From Lachnoclostridium sp. An181 (GTDB lineage: Bacteria > Bacillota > Clostridia > Lachnospirales > Lachnospiraceae), in the NCBI RefSeq assembly GCF_002160325.1, contig NZ_NFKJ01000015.1, positions 23,031 through 87,030 on the forward strand: a DNA stretch of 64,000 bases. Reading direction: 5' to 3'. The notes under the pieces were generated by a model. That model was not told the origin of the DNA and did not search any database. It was given only the letters and a program-made list of their open reading frames with translations. Below are positions 30,932-39,853 of the stretch, piece by piece. The translations under genes and the position numbers were made by a program. The first letter of the stretch is position 1, and every line of letters starts with the position of its first letter.

Positions 30932-33597
30932 ACACAAATCAATTGACAGTTGGAATTTTAGCTCACGTGGACGCCGGCAAGACGACACTGGCTGAGAGCA
31001 TGCTCTTTACAAGCGGAAGTATCCGAAAAGCGGGAAGGGTGGATCATGGCGATGCATTTTTGGACACGTATGAACTTGAACGTGCAAGAGGGATCACTAT
31101 TTTTTCCAAACAGGCAAGAATGAAGATTGGAGAATTGGGGATAACTCTTCTCGACACGCCGGGACATGTGGATTTCTCTGCTGAGATGGAGCGAAGTCTT
31201 CGCGTGTTGGATTACGCTATTTTGGTCATCAGCGGTGCCGACGGTGTGCAAGGACATGTGCAGACACTCTGGGAGCTGTTGAGGCGATATCGGATACCGG
31301 TGTTTTTGTTTATCAATAAGATGGATCAGGATGGAACGGATAGGGCAGCGCTTTTAAAGGAGCTGCAGACAAAGCTGGATTCTTCCTGTGTGGATTTTGG
31401 AAAAGACAAAGATGAAAGCGAGTGGATGGAAAATGTTGCGCTGTGCGATGAGGAGACAATGGAACATTTTCTGGAAGTGGGGGAATTGGATGAGGAAAAG
31501 ATCAATGAACTGATTCTTGAGAGGAAAGTGTTCCCCTGCTTTTTTGGGTCTGCACTCAAAATGTGGGGAGTGGAAGAGTTTTTGCAAGGTCTTTCCACTT
31601 ATGTGCGGTGCAAAGATTTCCCGGAGCAGTTTGGTGCAAAGGTATACAAGATTGCGAGGGATGCAAAAGGAGAGCGGCTTACGTACATGAAGATCACCGG
31701 AGGCGCTTTGAAAGTAAAAATGCCTTTAGGGGATGAGGGGGACAAGGTAGACCAGATCAGACTATACTCCGGAAATGCTTATGAGACAGTGCAGGAAGTG
31801 CAGTCCGGAAGTGTCTGTGCGGTTTTGGGACTTTCTGCAACATATGCGGGCCAGGGGCTTGGAATTGAGGCAGCAGCTGAGGCGCCTGTCTTGGAACCGG
31901 TGCTCACTTATCAGGTGGCGCTCCCGGCGGGGAGCAATGTGCACGAAAGTTTCCTGAAACTAAGGCAGCTGGAGGAGGAGATTCCGGAGCTGCATCTTAC
32001 TTGGGACAAAGGACATGAAGAAATCCATGCCCAGGTTATGGGGGAAGTGCAGATAGAGATTTTAAAAAGCCTCATGCAGGAGAGATTTGACATGGAAGTG
32101 GAATTTGTCTCCGGCAGCATTGTATACAAAGAGACGATCGAGGAACCCATTGAGGGCGCGGGACACTTTGAACCGCTGCGCCACTATGCGGAAGTACACC
32201 TTCTCCTTGAGCCGCTTAAGAGGGGAAAAGGACTTGTGTTTGCCTCTTCGTGCAGTGAGGACATGCTGGATAAAAACTGGCAGAGACTGATCTTGACCCA
32301 TCTGGAAGAAAAAGCGCACCAGGGAGTGCTCACAGGTTCTGAGATCACGGACATGAAAATTACGCTCATCGCGGGAAGAGCTCACCAGAAACATACAGAG
32401 GGAGGGGATTTCAGGCAGGCGACCTACCGGGCAGTAAGGCAGGGGCTTATGAAGGCAAAAAGTATTCTTTTGGAGCCTTATTATGAATTTGTCCTGGAGA
32501 TCCCTTCCGGTATGATAGGGCGGGCCATGACAGATATCCAGAGAATGAGCGGGCAGTTTGAGGAGCCTATTCTTAACGGAGATGAGGCGTCATTAAAAGG
32601 GACATGCCCTGTGGAGACGATGAAAGAGTACCCAAAAGAGGTTGTGGCGTACACAAGAGGAAGGGGAAGACTTGCCCTTACTGTGAAAGGATATGATGTG
32701 TGCCACAATGCTGAGGATGTTATCGAAACCATAGGATACGATGCAGAGGCAGATGTGGACAATAGCGCGGACTCTGTGTTCTGTTCTCACGGGGCAGGGC
32801 ACCTTGTGAGCTGGAGAGAAGCGGACGAGAATATGCACATTAAAACAGATCTCCTAAAAGAGGAATCTGTCTATGTTCCAAAAGTACCGGTTCCATCTGC
32901 GAAAAAGGAAAGTTTTGCAGATGAGGCGGAACTGAAGGCGATTTTTGAACGGACATACGGGGCTCCTAAAAAAGAAAACAAAAAATTCAAAAAAAGTGTG
33001 AAGTTTGAGTTTGGAAAAGAGCGAGAAGGTGCATATAAAAAAGAGCAGTCAAAAAAAGAGGGGGACAGAAAACAATATCTCCTTGTGGACGGCTATAATA
33101 TCATCTTTGCGTGGGAAGAATTAAAAGAACTGGCAAAGATGGATATGGGAGCAGCCAGAGGAAAACTGATCGATATCCTTGCGAATTATCAGGGATACAA
33201 AAAAATGACATTGATTTTGGTGTTCGATGCGTATAAAGTAGAAGGAAATACAGGCAGCATTGAAAAATATCACAATATTTATGTTGTGTACACAAAGGAG
33301 GCTGAGACAGCGGATCAGTATATTGAAAAGACAGTGCACGAGATCGGGAAAAAGTACGAAGTCACAGTGGCGACCTCAGATGCCACAGAGCAGGTCATCA
33401 TCATGGGACAGGGAGCAAAAAGGCTTTCCGCTGCCGGACTTTGGGAAGAGATCACGGATGCTGTGAGGGAAATACGGACAGAATATATAGGAAAACAGCA
33501 AGACCAGAAACAGTATTTATTTGAAAACTTAAGTGAAGAGCTGGCAGAATTTATGGAGGATGTCAGAATGGGGAAAAAAGAATTTCCTCTCCACTAA
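30928..33597 (+). CDS. Tet(M)/EF-G-like translational GTPase fused to a YacP/Rae1 NYN nuclease domain
   Basis: The 889-residue protein begins with a complete ribosome-protection-type GTPase: G1 AHVDAGKTTL (residues 12-21), DTPGHVDF near 76, NKMD near 130, then EF-G domains II-V up to about 630. A charged linker rich in Lys and Glu (about 660-712) leads to a NYN/YacP-type RNase domain (about 715-865). That domain shows YLLVDGYNIIFAW (Asp near 721), TLILVFDAYKV (Asp near 767), VYTKEAETADQYIEK and ATSDATEQVIIMGQG. Its relative Rae1 in Bacillus cleaves mRNA in the ribosomal A site, where Tet(M)-like factors also bind. The fusion could bring a nuclease to stalled ribosomes. No frameshift separates the two parts. 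Classical tetracycline protection is not assured. Confidence 0.85.
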   Translation: MNTNQLTVGILAHVDAGKTTLAESMLFTSGSIRKAGRVDHGDAFLDTYELERARGITIFSKQARMKIGELGITLLDTPGHVDFSAEMERSLRVLDYAILVISGADGVQGHVQTLWELLRRYRIPVFLFINKMDQDGTDRAALLKELQTKLDSSCVDFGKDKDESEWMENVALCDEETMEHFLEVGELDEEKINELILERKVFPCFFGSALKMWGVEEFLQGLSTYVRCKDFPEQFGAKVYKIARDAKGERLTYMKITGGALKVKMPLGDEGDKVDQIRLYSGNAYETVQEVQSGSVCAVLGLSATYAGQGLGIEAAAEAPVLEPVLTYQVALPAGSNVHESFLKLRQLEEEIPELHLTWDKGHEEIHAQVMGEVQIEILKSLMQERFDMEVEFVSGSIVYKETIEEPIEGAGHFEPLRHYAEVHLLLEPLKRGKGLVFASSCSEDMLDKNWQRLILTHLEEKAHQGVLTGSEITDMKITLIAGRAHQKHTEGGDFRQATYRAVRQGLMKAKSILLEPYYEFVLEIPSGMIGRAMTDIQRMSGQFEEPILNGDEASLKGTCPVETMKEYPKEVVAYTRGRGRLALTVKGYDVCHNAEDVIETIGYDAEADVDNSADSVFCSHGAGHLVSWREADENMHIKTDLLKEESVYVPKVPVPSAKKESFADEAELKAIFERTYGAPKKENKKFKKSVKFEFGKEREGAYKKEQSKKEGDRKQYLLVDGYNIIFAWEELKELAKMDMGAARGKLIDILANYQGYKKMTLILVFDAYKVEGNTGSIEKYHNIYVVYTKEAETADQYIEKTVHEIGKKYEVTVATSDATEQVIIMGQGAKRLSAAGLWEEITDAVREIRTEYIGKQQDQKQYLFENLSEELAEFMEDVRMGKKEFPLH

Positions 33598-33631
33598 AAA
33601 AGATGCCTGCGGGAATGGAGCAGGCATCTTT
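33596..33631 (-). terminator. Terminator facing the minus strand
   Basis: AAAGATGCCTGC (33599-33610) pairs with GCAGGCATCTTT (33620-33631). On the minus strand six T residues follow the hairpin. On the plus strand only the paired TTT is present. It therefore best terminates the small minus-strand gene at 33688-33792, and may also help end the fusion gene. Confidence 0.8.
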
Positions 33632-33687
33632 GGGAAAGGGAGGGTAAAGAAAAGTATATTACAAATATTGGGTAATGTCTTATAAAA

Positions 33688-33792
33688 TTAAACAGTAAAC
33701 TGGAGGATGCCGAAACAATAAAGAAGAACGATTGCCCAAATAAATAATATACACAATGCTATGACTGATAAAATCTCTTTTTGTTTATTCAT
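33688..33792 (-). CDS. 34-residue single-helix membrane peptide
   Basis: This small gene encodes a six-residue polar start (MNKQKE), one membrane helix (ILSVIALCILFIWAIVLLY) and a short tail ending LQFTV. It is supported by a near-perfect ribosome binding site (AAAGGAGGTG, eight bases before ATG), an extended -10 promoter upstream and an intrinsic terminator downstream, all on the minus strand. Small hydrophobic peptides like this often modulate a membrane transporter. The neighbour on the other strand is a P-type ATPase, but no partner is shown. The rest of the 33598-33919 gap holds only these signals. Confidence 0.65.
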   Translation of the reverse strand: MNKQKEILSVIALCILFIWAIVLLYCFGILQFTV

Positions 33793-33820
33793 AAATAGCA
33801 CCTCCTTTAAGATTGACTAT

Positions 33821-33829
33821 ATTATACCA
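33821..33829 (-). promoter_or_regulatory. Extended -10 promoter of the 34-residue peptide gene
   Basis: On the minus strand TGG precedes TATAAT, an extended -10 element about 30 bases before the start codon of the peptide gene. The -35 region is A/T-rich without a clear hexamer. Confidence 0.55.
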
Positions 33830-33919
33830 CTATTTTTCGGAAAATTAAATAGAAAAATAGAAAAAGTTGGAAAAAATACTGTGTAAACCGGATTAATCGG
33901 AAAAAGGAGGCTGGAACTG

Positions 33920-36340
33920 ATGGTAAAAAAGTGGAAGAAGGAAGAGAGAGAGGAAGAGTGGGAGCAGGAGCGCATTCCTGTGGAAAAGACGGAACCGGAC
34001 TACAGAAGGGGGCTTAGTGAAAGTCAGGCAAAGGAAAGAATGGAAAAAGGATGGGCCAATGTTGCAGTAGAGCCGCCGCTGCAGTCAACAAAGGAGATCA
34101 TTAGGGACAATGTGTTCACGTATTTTAACCTTGTGTTTACGGTGCTTGGAGTCCTGCTCTGTCTTGTTGGCTCTTTTCGCAACCTGACCTTCCTTCCAGT
34201 GATCATCATCAATTCCCTGATAGGGATTATCCAGGAAATCCGGGCCAAAAATGTGCTTGAAAAGATGAATATGCTCAATGCGCCCCATGCGAATGTGGTG
34301 AGAGACGGACATGTGCACAGATTGGACTCGGAAGAATTAGTGTTGGGAGACATTGTCATCTTTAAAGCCGGTGATCAGATTTGTGCGGATGCAAGGGTTG
34401 TCCACGGGGAAGTGCAGGTCAATGAGTCGCTTCTTACAGGGGAGGCTGATGTCATCACAAAACAGCAGGACGATTCGCTTATGTCCGGCAGTTTTGTCAC
34501 CTCCGGACAATGCTATGCGGTTTTGGAGAAAGTTGGGGCAGACTCCTATATTTCCAGGCTGACGCTTGAAGCCAAGTCTATGCCGCAGGGAGAGCAGTCG
34601 GAGATGATCCGCTCTTTGGACAAGCTGGTAAAATTTATTGGCATTGTACTCATTCCGATCGGTATTATTTTATTTTGGCAGGGGTTCTTTTACAATCACG
34701 AATCCTTCCGCGACAGCATTACCTCCATGGTGGCCGCGGTCATCGGCATGATCCCGGAGGGGCTTTACCTTTTGGCCAGTGTAGCGCTGGCTGTCAGCGC
34801 GATGCGGCTTGCCAAACAAAAAGTACTTCTCCATGACATGAAGAGCATTGAAACGTTGGCCAGGGTCAATGTGCTCTGTGTGGACAAGACGGGAACGATC
34901 ACGGAGAATAAAATGTCCGTGCAGGGCACGGTTCCTGTGGAGGAGGGAAAAGAAGAGCAGTTCCTTACCAGTCTGTCGGAATTTGTTGGCAGTATGGAGG
35001 ATGACAATGCCACGATGCTGGCGCTGAAGGAATATCTGAAAGGCGGGAGCAAAGGAAAAGCGGAAAAAACCATCCCATTTTCTTCAGAATATAAATACAG
35101 TGGAGCGAAAATAAGAGATGTCTCCTTTGTCATGGGAGCCCCGGAGTTTGTCCTGCGGGATGACTATGGACAGTATGCCAAGGATATCGAGACATATGCC
35201 CAAAAAGGATATCGGGTGCTCGTATTTGCCAAGTATTTTGGGGAACTGCAAAAAGGCGCTCTGACGCAAAAAACAACTCCGTTAGGATACATTTTTTTGG
35301 CAAATCCGGTGAGAAAAGAGGCACCGGAGACATTTGCCTATTTTAAAGAGCAGGGAGTGGAAGTAAAGGTCATTTCCGGGGATAATCCGGTAACTGTGTC
35401 CGAGGTGGCAAAAGAAGCCGGGATTGAAAATGCGGACAAGTATGTGGATGCAGGCACCTTAAAGACAGATGAGGAAATTTTTGAGGGTGTGAAAAAGTAT
35501 ACAGTTTTTGGCAGAGTGACGCCGGAGCAAAAAAGAAAATTTGTAAAGGCACTGCAACAACAGGGAAACACAGTGGCAATGACAGGAGACGGAGTCAACG
35601 ATGTACTGGCCCTGAAAGATGCGGATTGCAGCGTTGCTATGGCATCCGGAAGTGATGCCGCCGTGCAGTCTGCCCAGGTCGTTCTTTTGGAGTCCAATTT
35701 TTCCTGTATGCCTTCCGTTGTTTTGGAAGGCCGCAGAGTGGTCAACAATATTCAGCGTTCTGCAAGCCTGTTTTTGGTAAAGAATATTTTTTCTTTCCTG
35801 CTGTCCCTTTTTTCTGTTGTATTTATGATCACGTACCCGCTGGAACCTGCGCAGATTTCGCTCATCAGTATGTTTACGATCGGAATACCTGCATTTTTCC
35901 TGGCGCTGCAGCCAAATCATGAAAGGATCAAAGGACATTTTCTTACCAATGTTTTTTTGAAAGCACTTCCCGCAGGGCTGACGGATGTACTGGCAGTCGG
36001 ATCATTGGTTGTATTCGGACAGACATTTGGGGTTCATTCTTCGGACATCTCCACTGCAGCTACCATGCTGCTCGCAATCGTAGGATTTATGATCCTCTTT
36101 AAAATATGCAAACCGTTCAATGCGCTGCGGGTTTGCATCTGGTGGGGGTCAGTGGCAGGGTTCCTTGTAAGCAGTATCGTATTGCCCGAATTGTTTGCCA
36201 TTTCCGACATGTCGGCAAAATGCATCATGCTCTTTGTCGTCTTTTCCATTGCCACAGAGCCGTTGCTAAGATACCTGACAATGTTTGTGGAAGGAATCAG
36301 CAACAGAGTGAGGATGTGGAGAGAAAAAAAGAATTTGTAG
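33920..36340 (+). CDS. Cation-translocating P-type ATPase (CtpE-like)
   Basis: This 806-residue P-type ATPase pumps a cation using ATP. The actuator domain carries LLTGEADVITK, the phosphorylation site is Asp in CVDKTGTITENK, the hinge is MTGDGVNDVLALKDAD, and the fourth membrane helix contains GMIPEGLYLL. The Pro-Glu-Gly-Leu motif without a heavy-metal CPC motif, plus the short nucleotide-binding domain, matches CtpE-like calcium ATPases rather than copper or zinc pumps. A very charged N-terminus (KKWKKEEREEEWEQE) precedes the first domain. GGAGG lies about nine bases before the ATG. Calcium is the likely ion, but this is inferred from family. Confidence 0.85.
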   Translation: MVKKWKKEEREEEWEQERIPVEKTEPDYRRGLSESQAKERMEKGWANVAVEPPLQSTKEIIRDNVFTYFNLVFTVLGVLLCLVGSFRNLTFLPVIIINSLIGIIQEIRAKNVLEKMNMLNAPHANVVRDGHVHRLDSEELVLGDIVIFKAGDQICADARVVHGEVQVNESLLTGEADVITKQQDDSLMSGSFVTSGQCYAVLEKVGADSYISRLTLEAKSMPQGEQSEMIRSLDKLVKFIGIVLIPIGIILFWQGFFYNHESFRDSITSMVAAVIGMIPEGLYLLASVALAVSAMRLAKQKVLLHDMKSIETLARVNVLCVDKTGTITENKMSVQGTVPVEEGKEEQFLTSLSEFVGSMEDDNATMLALKEYLKGGSKGKAEKTIPFSSEYKYSGAKIRDVSFVMGAPEFVLRDDYGQYAKDIETYAQKGYRVLVFAKYFGELQKGALTQKTTPLGYIFLANPVRKEAPETFAYFKEQGVEVKVISGDNPVTVSEVAKEAGIENADKYVDAGTLKTDEEIFEGVKKYTVFGRVTPEQKRKFVKALQQQGNTVAMTGDGVNDVLALKDADCSVAMASGSDAAVQSAQVVLLESNFSCMPSVVLEGRRVVNNIQRSASLFLVKNIFSFLLSLFSVVFMITYPLEPAQISLISMFTIGIPAFFLALQPNHERIKGHFLTNVFLKALPAGLTDVLAVGSLVVFGQTFGVHSSDISTAATMLLAIVGFMILFKICKPFNALRVCIWWGSVAGFLVSSIVLPELFAISDMSAKCIMLFVVFSIATEPLLRYLTMFVEGISNRVRMWREKKNL

Positions 36341-36344
36341 AAGA

Positions 36345-36388
36345 AAAGTTTTGTACAGCTAGAGAGTTGTGCAAAACTTTTTTTGTTT
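36345..36388 (+). terminator. Terminator of the P-type ATPase gene
   Basis: AAGTTTTGTACA near 36346 pairs with TGTGCAAAACTT ending near 36379, followed by a T-run. It begins a few bases after the ATPase stop. Confidence 0.82.
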
Positions 36389-36451
36389 GTTGTCATAAAG
36401 AAAAGACTAAAGATATATTTAGAAAATCTTAAAAAAGGAAAAAATTAACTC

Positions 36452-36460
36452 TGATATAAT
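36452..36460 (+). promoter_or_regulatory. Extended -10 promoter of the dlt operon
   Basis: TGA followed directly by TATAAT (36455-36460) forms an extended -10 element about 30 bases before dltA. No good -35 box is visible. The leader is too short for a riboswitch, and I see no dltX-like small gene upstream of dltA. Confidence 0.6.
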
Positions 36461-36493
36461 GGGCACTGTAATTTACGGAAAGGAGAAGGCAGC

Positions 36494-37996
36494 ATGAAAA
36501 ATATTTTGGAACTGTTGGAAAGAGCTGCGCGTGTGGATGAAGGAAAGACTGCCTATGCAGACGAGGAGAATGCTCTGACATACGGGGAGCTTATGGACAA
36601 GGCAAAGGCGGTGGGGAGTGCCCTGCTTCGGGTTGGAAGAAATAAGCCCATTGCGGTGATGGTCAAACGGGGAGCAGCGAATCTGAAGGCATTTCTCGGC
36701 GTGGTGTACAGCGGAAATTTTTATGTAGTGATAGACGAGCAGATGCCAACAGAGCGTATACATACCATTATCGACACATTGGATCCTGCGGCGTTTGTAG
36801 TGGATGGAGCTTGTCTTGAAAAAGCGAGGGGTATGGAGATGAATTTAGACATCTTTGTGCTTGAGGAGATGGAAGAGGGAGAGGAGAATGAAGAAGGCCT
36901 TAAGAAAGTGAGAAGGGAAATGATCGACACGGATCCTCTCTATGCATTGTTTACATCCGGCTCCACCGGCGTGCCAAAAGGAGCGGTCATATCCCACCGA
37001 AACGTGCTTGCCTATTCCGAATGGGTATGCGAGACTTTTGGGATAACAAAGGATACGGTTTTTGGAAACCAGACCCCATTTTATTTCAGCATGTCTGTTT
37101 TGGATGTGTTTGCGACTTTACGTGCAGGTGCTACCCTCCACGTGATTCCAAAATCTTATTTTTCATTCCCGTTAAGACTTCTTACCTTTTTGAAGGAAAG
37201 GGAAGTCAACACCATTTATTGGGTGCCTTCTGCACTTGGGATGGTGGCAAACTGGAAGGCGTTGGATGCATTTGATCTGCCGAAATTAAAGAAAGTATTG
37301 TTTGCAGGGGAAGTGATGCCGGTAAGGCAGTTAAATTACTGGAGGGAGAAAATCCCCGATGCCATATACGCAAATCTTTACGGACCTACGGAGGCGACTG
37401 ATATATGCACGTATTATATTGTGGACAGAGAATTTTCACCGGGAGAATCCCTGCCCATCGGACATGCGTGCAACAACTGCGCTGTGATGGTGTTGGATGA
37501 AGAGGGCAGACCTGCAAAAGAAGGGCAGGAAGGAGAACTTTGCATAAGGGGGTCCTTTCTCGCCATGGGGTATTACAATAACCCTGACAAGACAAAGGAG
37601 GCGTTTGTCCAGAATCCTTTAAACCCTCATTATCCGGAATGGATATACAAAACCGGGGATCTGGTGCGATACAACGAAAGAGGAGAGCTTGTGTTTGTCA
37701 CAAGAAAAGATTTCCAGATGAAAAAAATGGGGTACCGCATTGAACCGGGAGAAATTGAGGCAGCGGCAGGTGCGGTTCCGGGGCTTCGAGCCTGTGCATG
37801 TATTTATGTGCCAAAGGAAAAGAAAATCTGTCTTTTCTATCAGGGAAAAGAAAAGCCGGAGGAAGTAGGAGCAATTTTGACCAAAAGACTGCCATCCTAT
37901 ATGATGCCGGATGAGTGCATCAAGATGGACCAGATGCCGCTCAATGCAAATGGAAAAATCGACAGAAAAGAATTAAAAAGACAAAGAGATTATTAG
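36494..37996 (+). CDS. dltA: D-alanine--D-alanyl carrier protein ligase
   Basis: The 500-residue adenylating enzyme activates D-alanine with ATP and loads it onto the DltC carrier for esterification of teichoic acids. The P-loop reads LFTSGSTGVPKGAVISHRN, and the later motifs NLYGPTEATD, TGDLVRYNERGELVF and the C-terminal catalytic lysine region NANGKIDRKELK are present. The length is standard for DltA. It opens a four-gene operon in which dltC follows after 13 bases. Confidence 0.95.
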   Translation: MKNILELLERAARVDEGKTAYADEENALTYGELMDKAKAVGSALLRVGRNKPIAVMVKRGAANLKAFLGVVYSGNFYVVIDEQMPTERIHTIIDTLDPAAFVVDGACLEKARGMEMNLDIFVLEEMEEGEENEEGLKKVRREMIDTDPLYALFTSGSTGVPKGAVISHRNVLAYSEWVCETFGITKDTVFGNQTPFYFSMSVLDVFATLRAGATLHVIPKSYFSFPLRLLTFLKEREVNTIYWVPSALGMVANWKALDAFDLPKLKKVLFAGEVMPVRQLNYWREKIPDAIYANLYGPTEATDICTYYIVDREFSPGESLPIGHACNNCAVMVLDEEGRPAKEGQEGELCIRGSFLAMGYYNNPDKTKEAFVQNPLNPHYPEWIYKTGDLVRYNERGELVFVTRKDFQMKKMGYRIEPGEIEAAAGAVPGLRACACIYVPKEKKICLFYQGKEKPEEVGAILTKRLPSYMMPDECIKMDQMPLNANGKIDRKELKRQRDY

Positions 37997-38009
37997 GAGG
38001 AGATACAAC

Positions 38010-38240
38010 ATGGAAACATTGATGGAAATTTTAAAAGAGCTGAAACCGTTTGTGGATTTTGAAAAAGAGGAGCATTTGATCGATGAGCACATTTTGAATT
38101 CTCTGGAGATCATGACACTGGTGTCCAGAATCGATGATGAATTCGATGTTCAGATTCCGCTTGTGGAAGTCGTGCCGGAAAACTTCCAGTCCGCGAAAGC
38201 TATCCACCGCATGATCGTGCGCGTACAGGAAGAGGAATAA
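38010..38240 (+). CDS. dltC: D-alanyl carrier protein
   Basis: This 76-residue acyl-carrier-type protein carries D-alanine on a 4'-phosphopantetheine arm attached to Ser31 in HILNSLEIM. The sequence has the usual four-helix carrier pattern with acidic surfaces and DDEFDVQIPLVEV after the serine. It is placed between dltA and dltB, whereas many Firmicutes have dltB before dltC. It starts 13 bases after dltA. Confidence 0.93.
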   Translation: METLMEILKELKPFVDFEKEEHLIDEHILNSLEIMTLVSRIDDEFDVQIPLVEVVPENFQSAKAIHRMIVRVQEEE

Positions 38241-38243
38241 ACG

Positions 38244-39833
38244 ATGTCTTTTCATTCATGGCTTTATCTGCCGTGTTTCCTTGGAATGGCAGTGCTATTG
38301 TATTATTGTTTTCCCTTAAAGTACCGTTTTTTGCCGCTCCTTCTAAGCAGCATGGCCTTTTATGTTCTTTGCAGCAGGAAACTGATCGTATTTCTTGCAG
38401 TTACTATTGTCAGTGTCTATGCTGCGGCCAGGATATTGGATACGTTCAACGAAGAATTCCGGGAAAAGAAAAAGGGACTTGCAAAAGAGGAACGGAAACA
38501 ATTGAAAAAACAGGTGGAACGGAAGAAAAAGGCGGTGTTGTACCTGGCAGTGCTTTTGAATTTCGGAATCCTGTTTGTCCTAAAATACGGTAATTTTTTA
38601 GGGGAAAATATCAATCAAGCCTTAAAGGCCCTGCATGTGGGAGGGAGAATTCCGGTATTTCAGTTTCTTCTGCCCCTTGGCATTTCTTTTTATACGCTGC
38701 AGGCAGCGGGGTATCTTTTGGATGTGTCCAGAGGAAAATACAGGGCAGATAAAAATTTTGCAAGAGTTGCACTGTTTTTGTCCTTCTTTCCGCAGATGGT
38801 GGAAGGTCCGATTGCAAGATATGATGAAACCGGACATCAGGTCTATGAAGGACATCGGTTTGATTATGAAACCTTCACATCCGGATTACAGCTTATTTTG
38901 TGGGGACTTGTAAAAAAAGTGGTGCTTGCGGACAGGGCAAATATGTTTGTAAACACGATTTTTAAGCAATATGAGCAATACTCGGGCATCTATATTGTGG
39001 CCGCAGCAGTTCTCTACACTTTTCAGATTTATACAGAATTTTCCGGCTGTATGGATATTGTAAGGGGAAGTGCGCTGCTTTTTGGAATTCAACTTCCGGA
39101 AAATTTCAGGCAGCCGTTTGCGGCGAAGACGATCAATGAATTTTGGCAGAGATGGCATATGACACTTGGCGGATGGCTGAGAGATTATGTGTTTTATGCA
39201 GTTTCCTTTTGTGGCTGGTACCAGAAATTTTCCAAGAACTGCAGGGAGAAATGGCCGAAGTTTTTTGGGGGTTGGATTTCCGCCGTTGGGGCGTTGTTCT
39301 TTGTGTGGTTTGGCATGGGGCTTTGGCATGGAGCAAGCTGGAAGTATGTGTTGTATGGAATGTATTATTTTGCACTTATTTCCATTGGCATGCTGCTCGC
39401 CCCGCTGGGAGAAAAAGGGATGCAAAGAGCAGGGATTTCTCCAAAAAGTGCAGGAGTACAGATTGTTGGAAAAGTCAGGACAACGGCTCTTGTGTGTGTC
39501 GGTATGCTGTTTTTTAGGGCAGAGAGTTTTACGGCAGGACTTTCCATGTTAAAATCCGTGTTCCGTGATTTTTCTCTTCAGCCACTGTTGGAGGGAAAAT
39601 TGCTTGGATTAGGATGTGACGGATACGATTTTGCAATTCTTGGAATCGGATTTGTTGTAGTTTCCCTTGTGGGCGCATGGAAAGAGCGGAACATAAATGT
39701 GAGGGAGAAAATTTCCGGATTTCCACTACCGTTTAGGTGGGGTGTGTTTTACGCCGGGCTGTTCTGTGTCATTTTGTTCGGCGCGTATGGATTCGGATAT
39801 AATGCGGCAGATTTTATTTATGCACAATTTTAA
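38244..39833 (+). CDS. dltB: MBOAT-family D-alanyl transfer protein
   Basis: This 529-residue polytopic protein of the MBOAT family moves D-alanyl groups across the membrane from DltC. The MBOAT hallmarks are WQRWHMTLGGWLRDYVFY and the catalytic histidine His362 in GMGLWHGASWKYVLYG. A basic cytoplasmic loop rich in Lys and Glu lies around residues 72-95. It is longer than typical DltB (about 400 residues), mainly from the N-terminal loop and extra C-terminal helices. It starts three bases after dltC. Confidence 0.9.
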   Translation: MSFHSWLYLPCFLGMAVLLYYCFPLKYRFLPLLLSSMAFYVLCSRKLIVFLAVTIVSVYAAARILDTFNEEFREKKKGLAKEERKQLKKQVERKKKAVLYLAVLLNFGILFVLKYGNFLGENINQALKALHVGGRIPVFQFLLPLGISFYTLQAAGYLLDVSRGKYRADKNFARVALFLSFFPQMVEGPIARYDETGHQVYEGHRFDYETFTSGLQLILWGLVKKVVLADRANMFVNTIFKQYEQYSGIYIVAAAVLYTFQIYTEFSGCMDIVRGSALLFGIQLPENFRQPFAAKTINEFWQRWHMTLGGWLRDYVFYAVSFCGWYQKFSKNCREKWPKFFGGWISAVGALFFVWFGMGLWHGASWKYVLYGMYYFALISIGMLLAPLGEKGMQRAGISPKSAGVQIVGKVRTTALVCVGMLFFRAESFTAGLSMLKSVFRDFSLQPLLEGKLLGLGCDGYDFAILGIGFVVVSLVGAWKERNINVREKISGFPLPFRWGVFYAGLFCVILFGAYGFGYNAADFIYAQF

Positions 39834-39853
39834 CGGGAAAGGAGTACAAAGAT

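Noticed and set aside
30182..30988. A 268-codon minus-strand frame across the second MATE gene.
   Set aside because: The His/Arg/Lys-rich translation is typical of antisense to a membrane protein, and there is no ribosome binding site.
30928..33597. Calling the gene a tetracycline resistance determinant.
   Set aside because: Similarity to Tet(M) is to the GTPase family; the C-terminal nuclease fusion and lack of the tet(M) leader make a resistance call unsafe from sequence alone.
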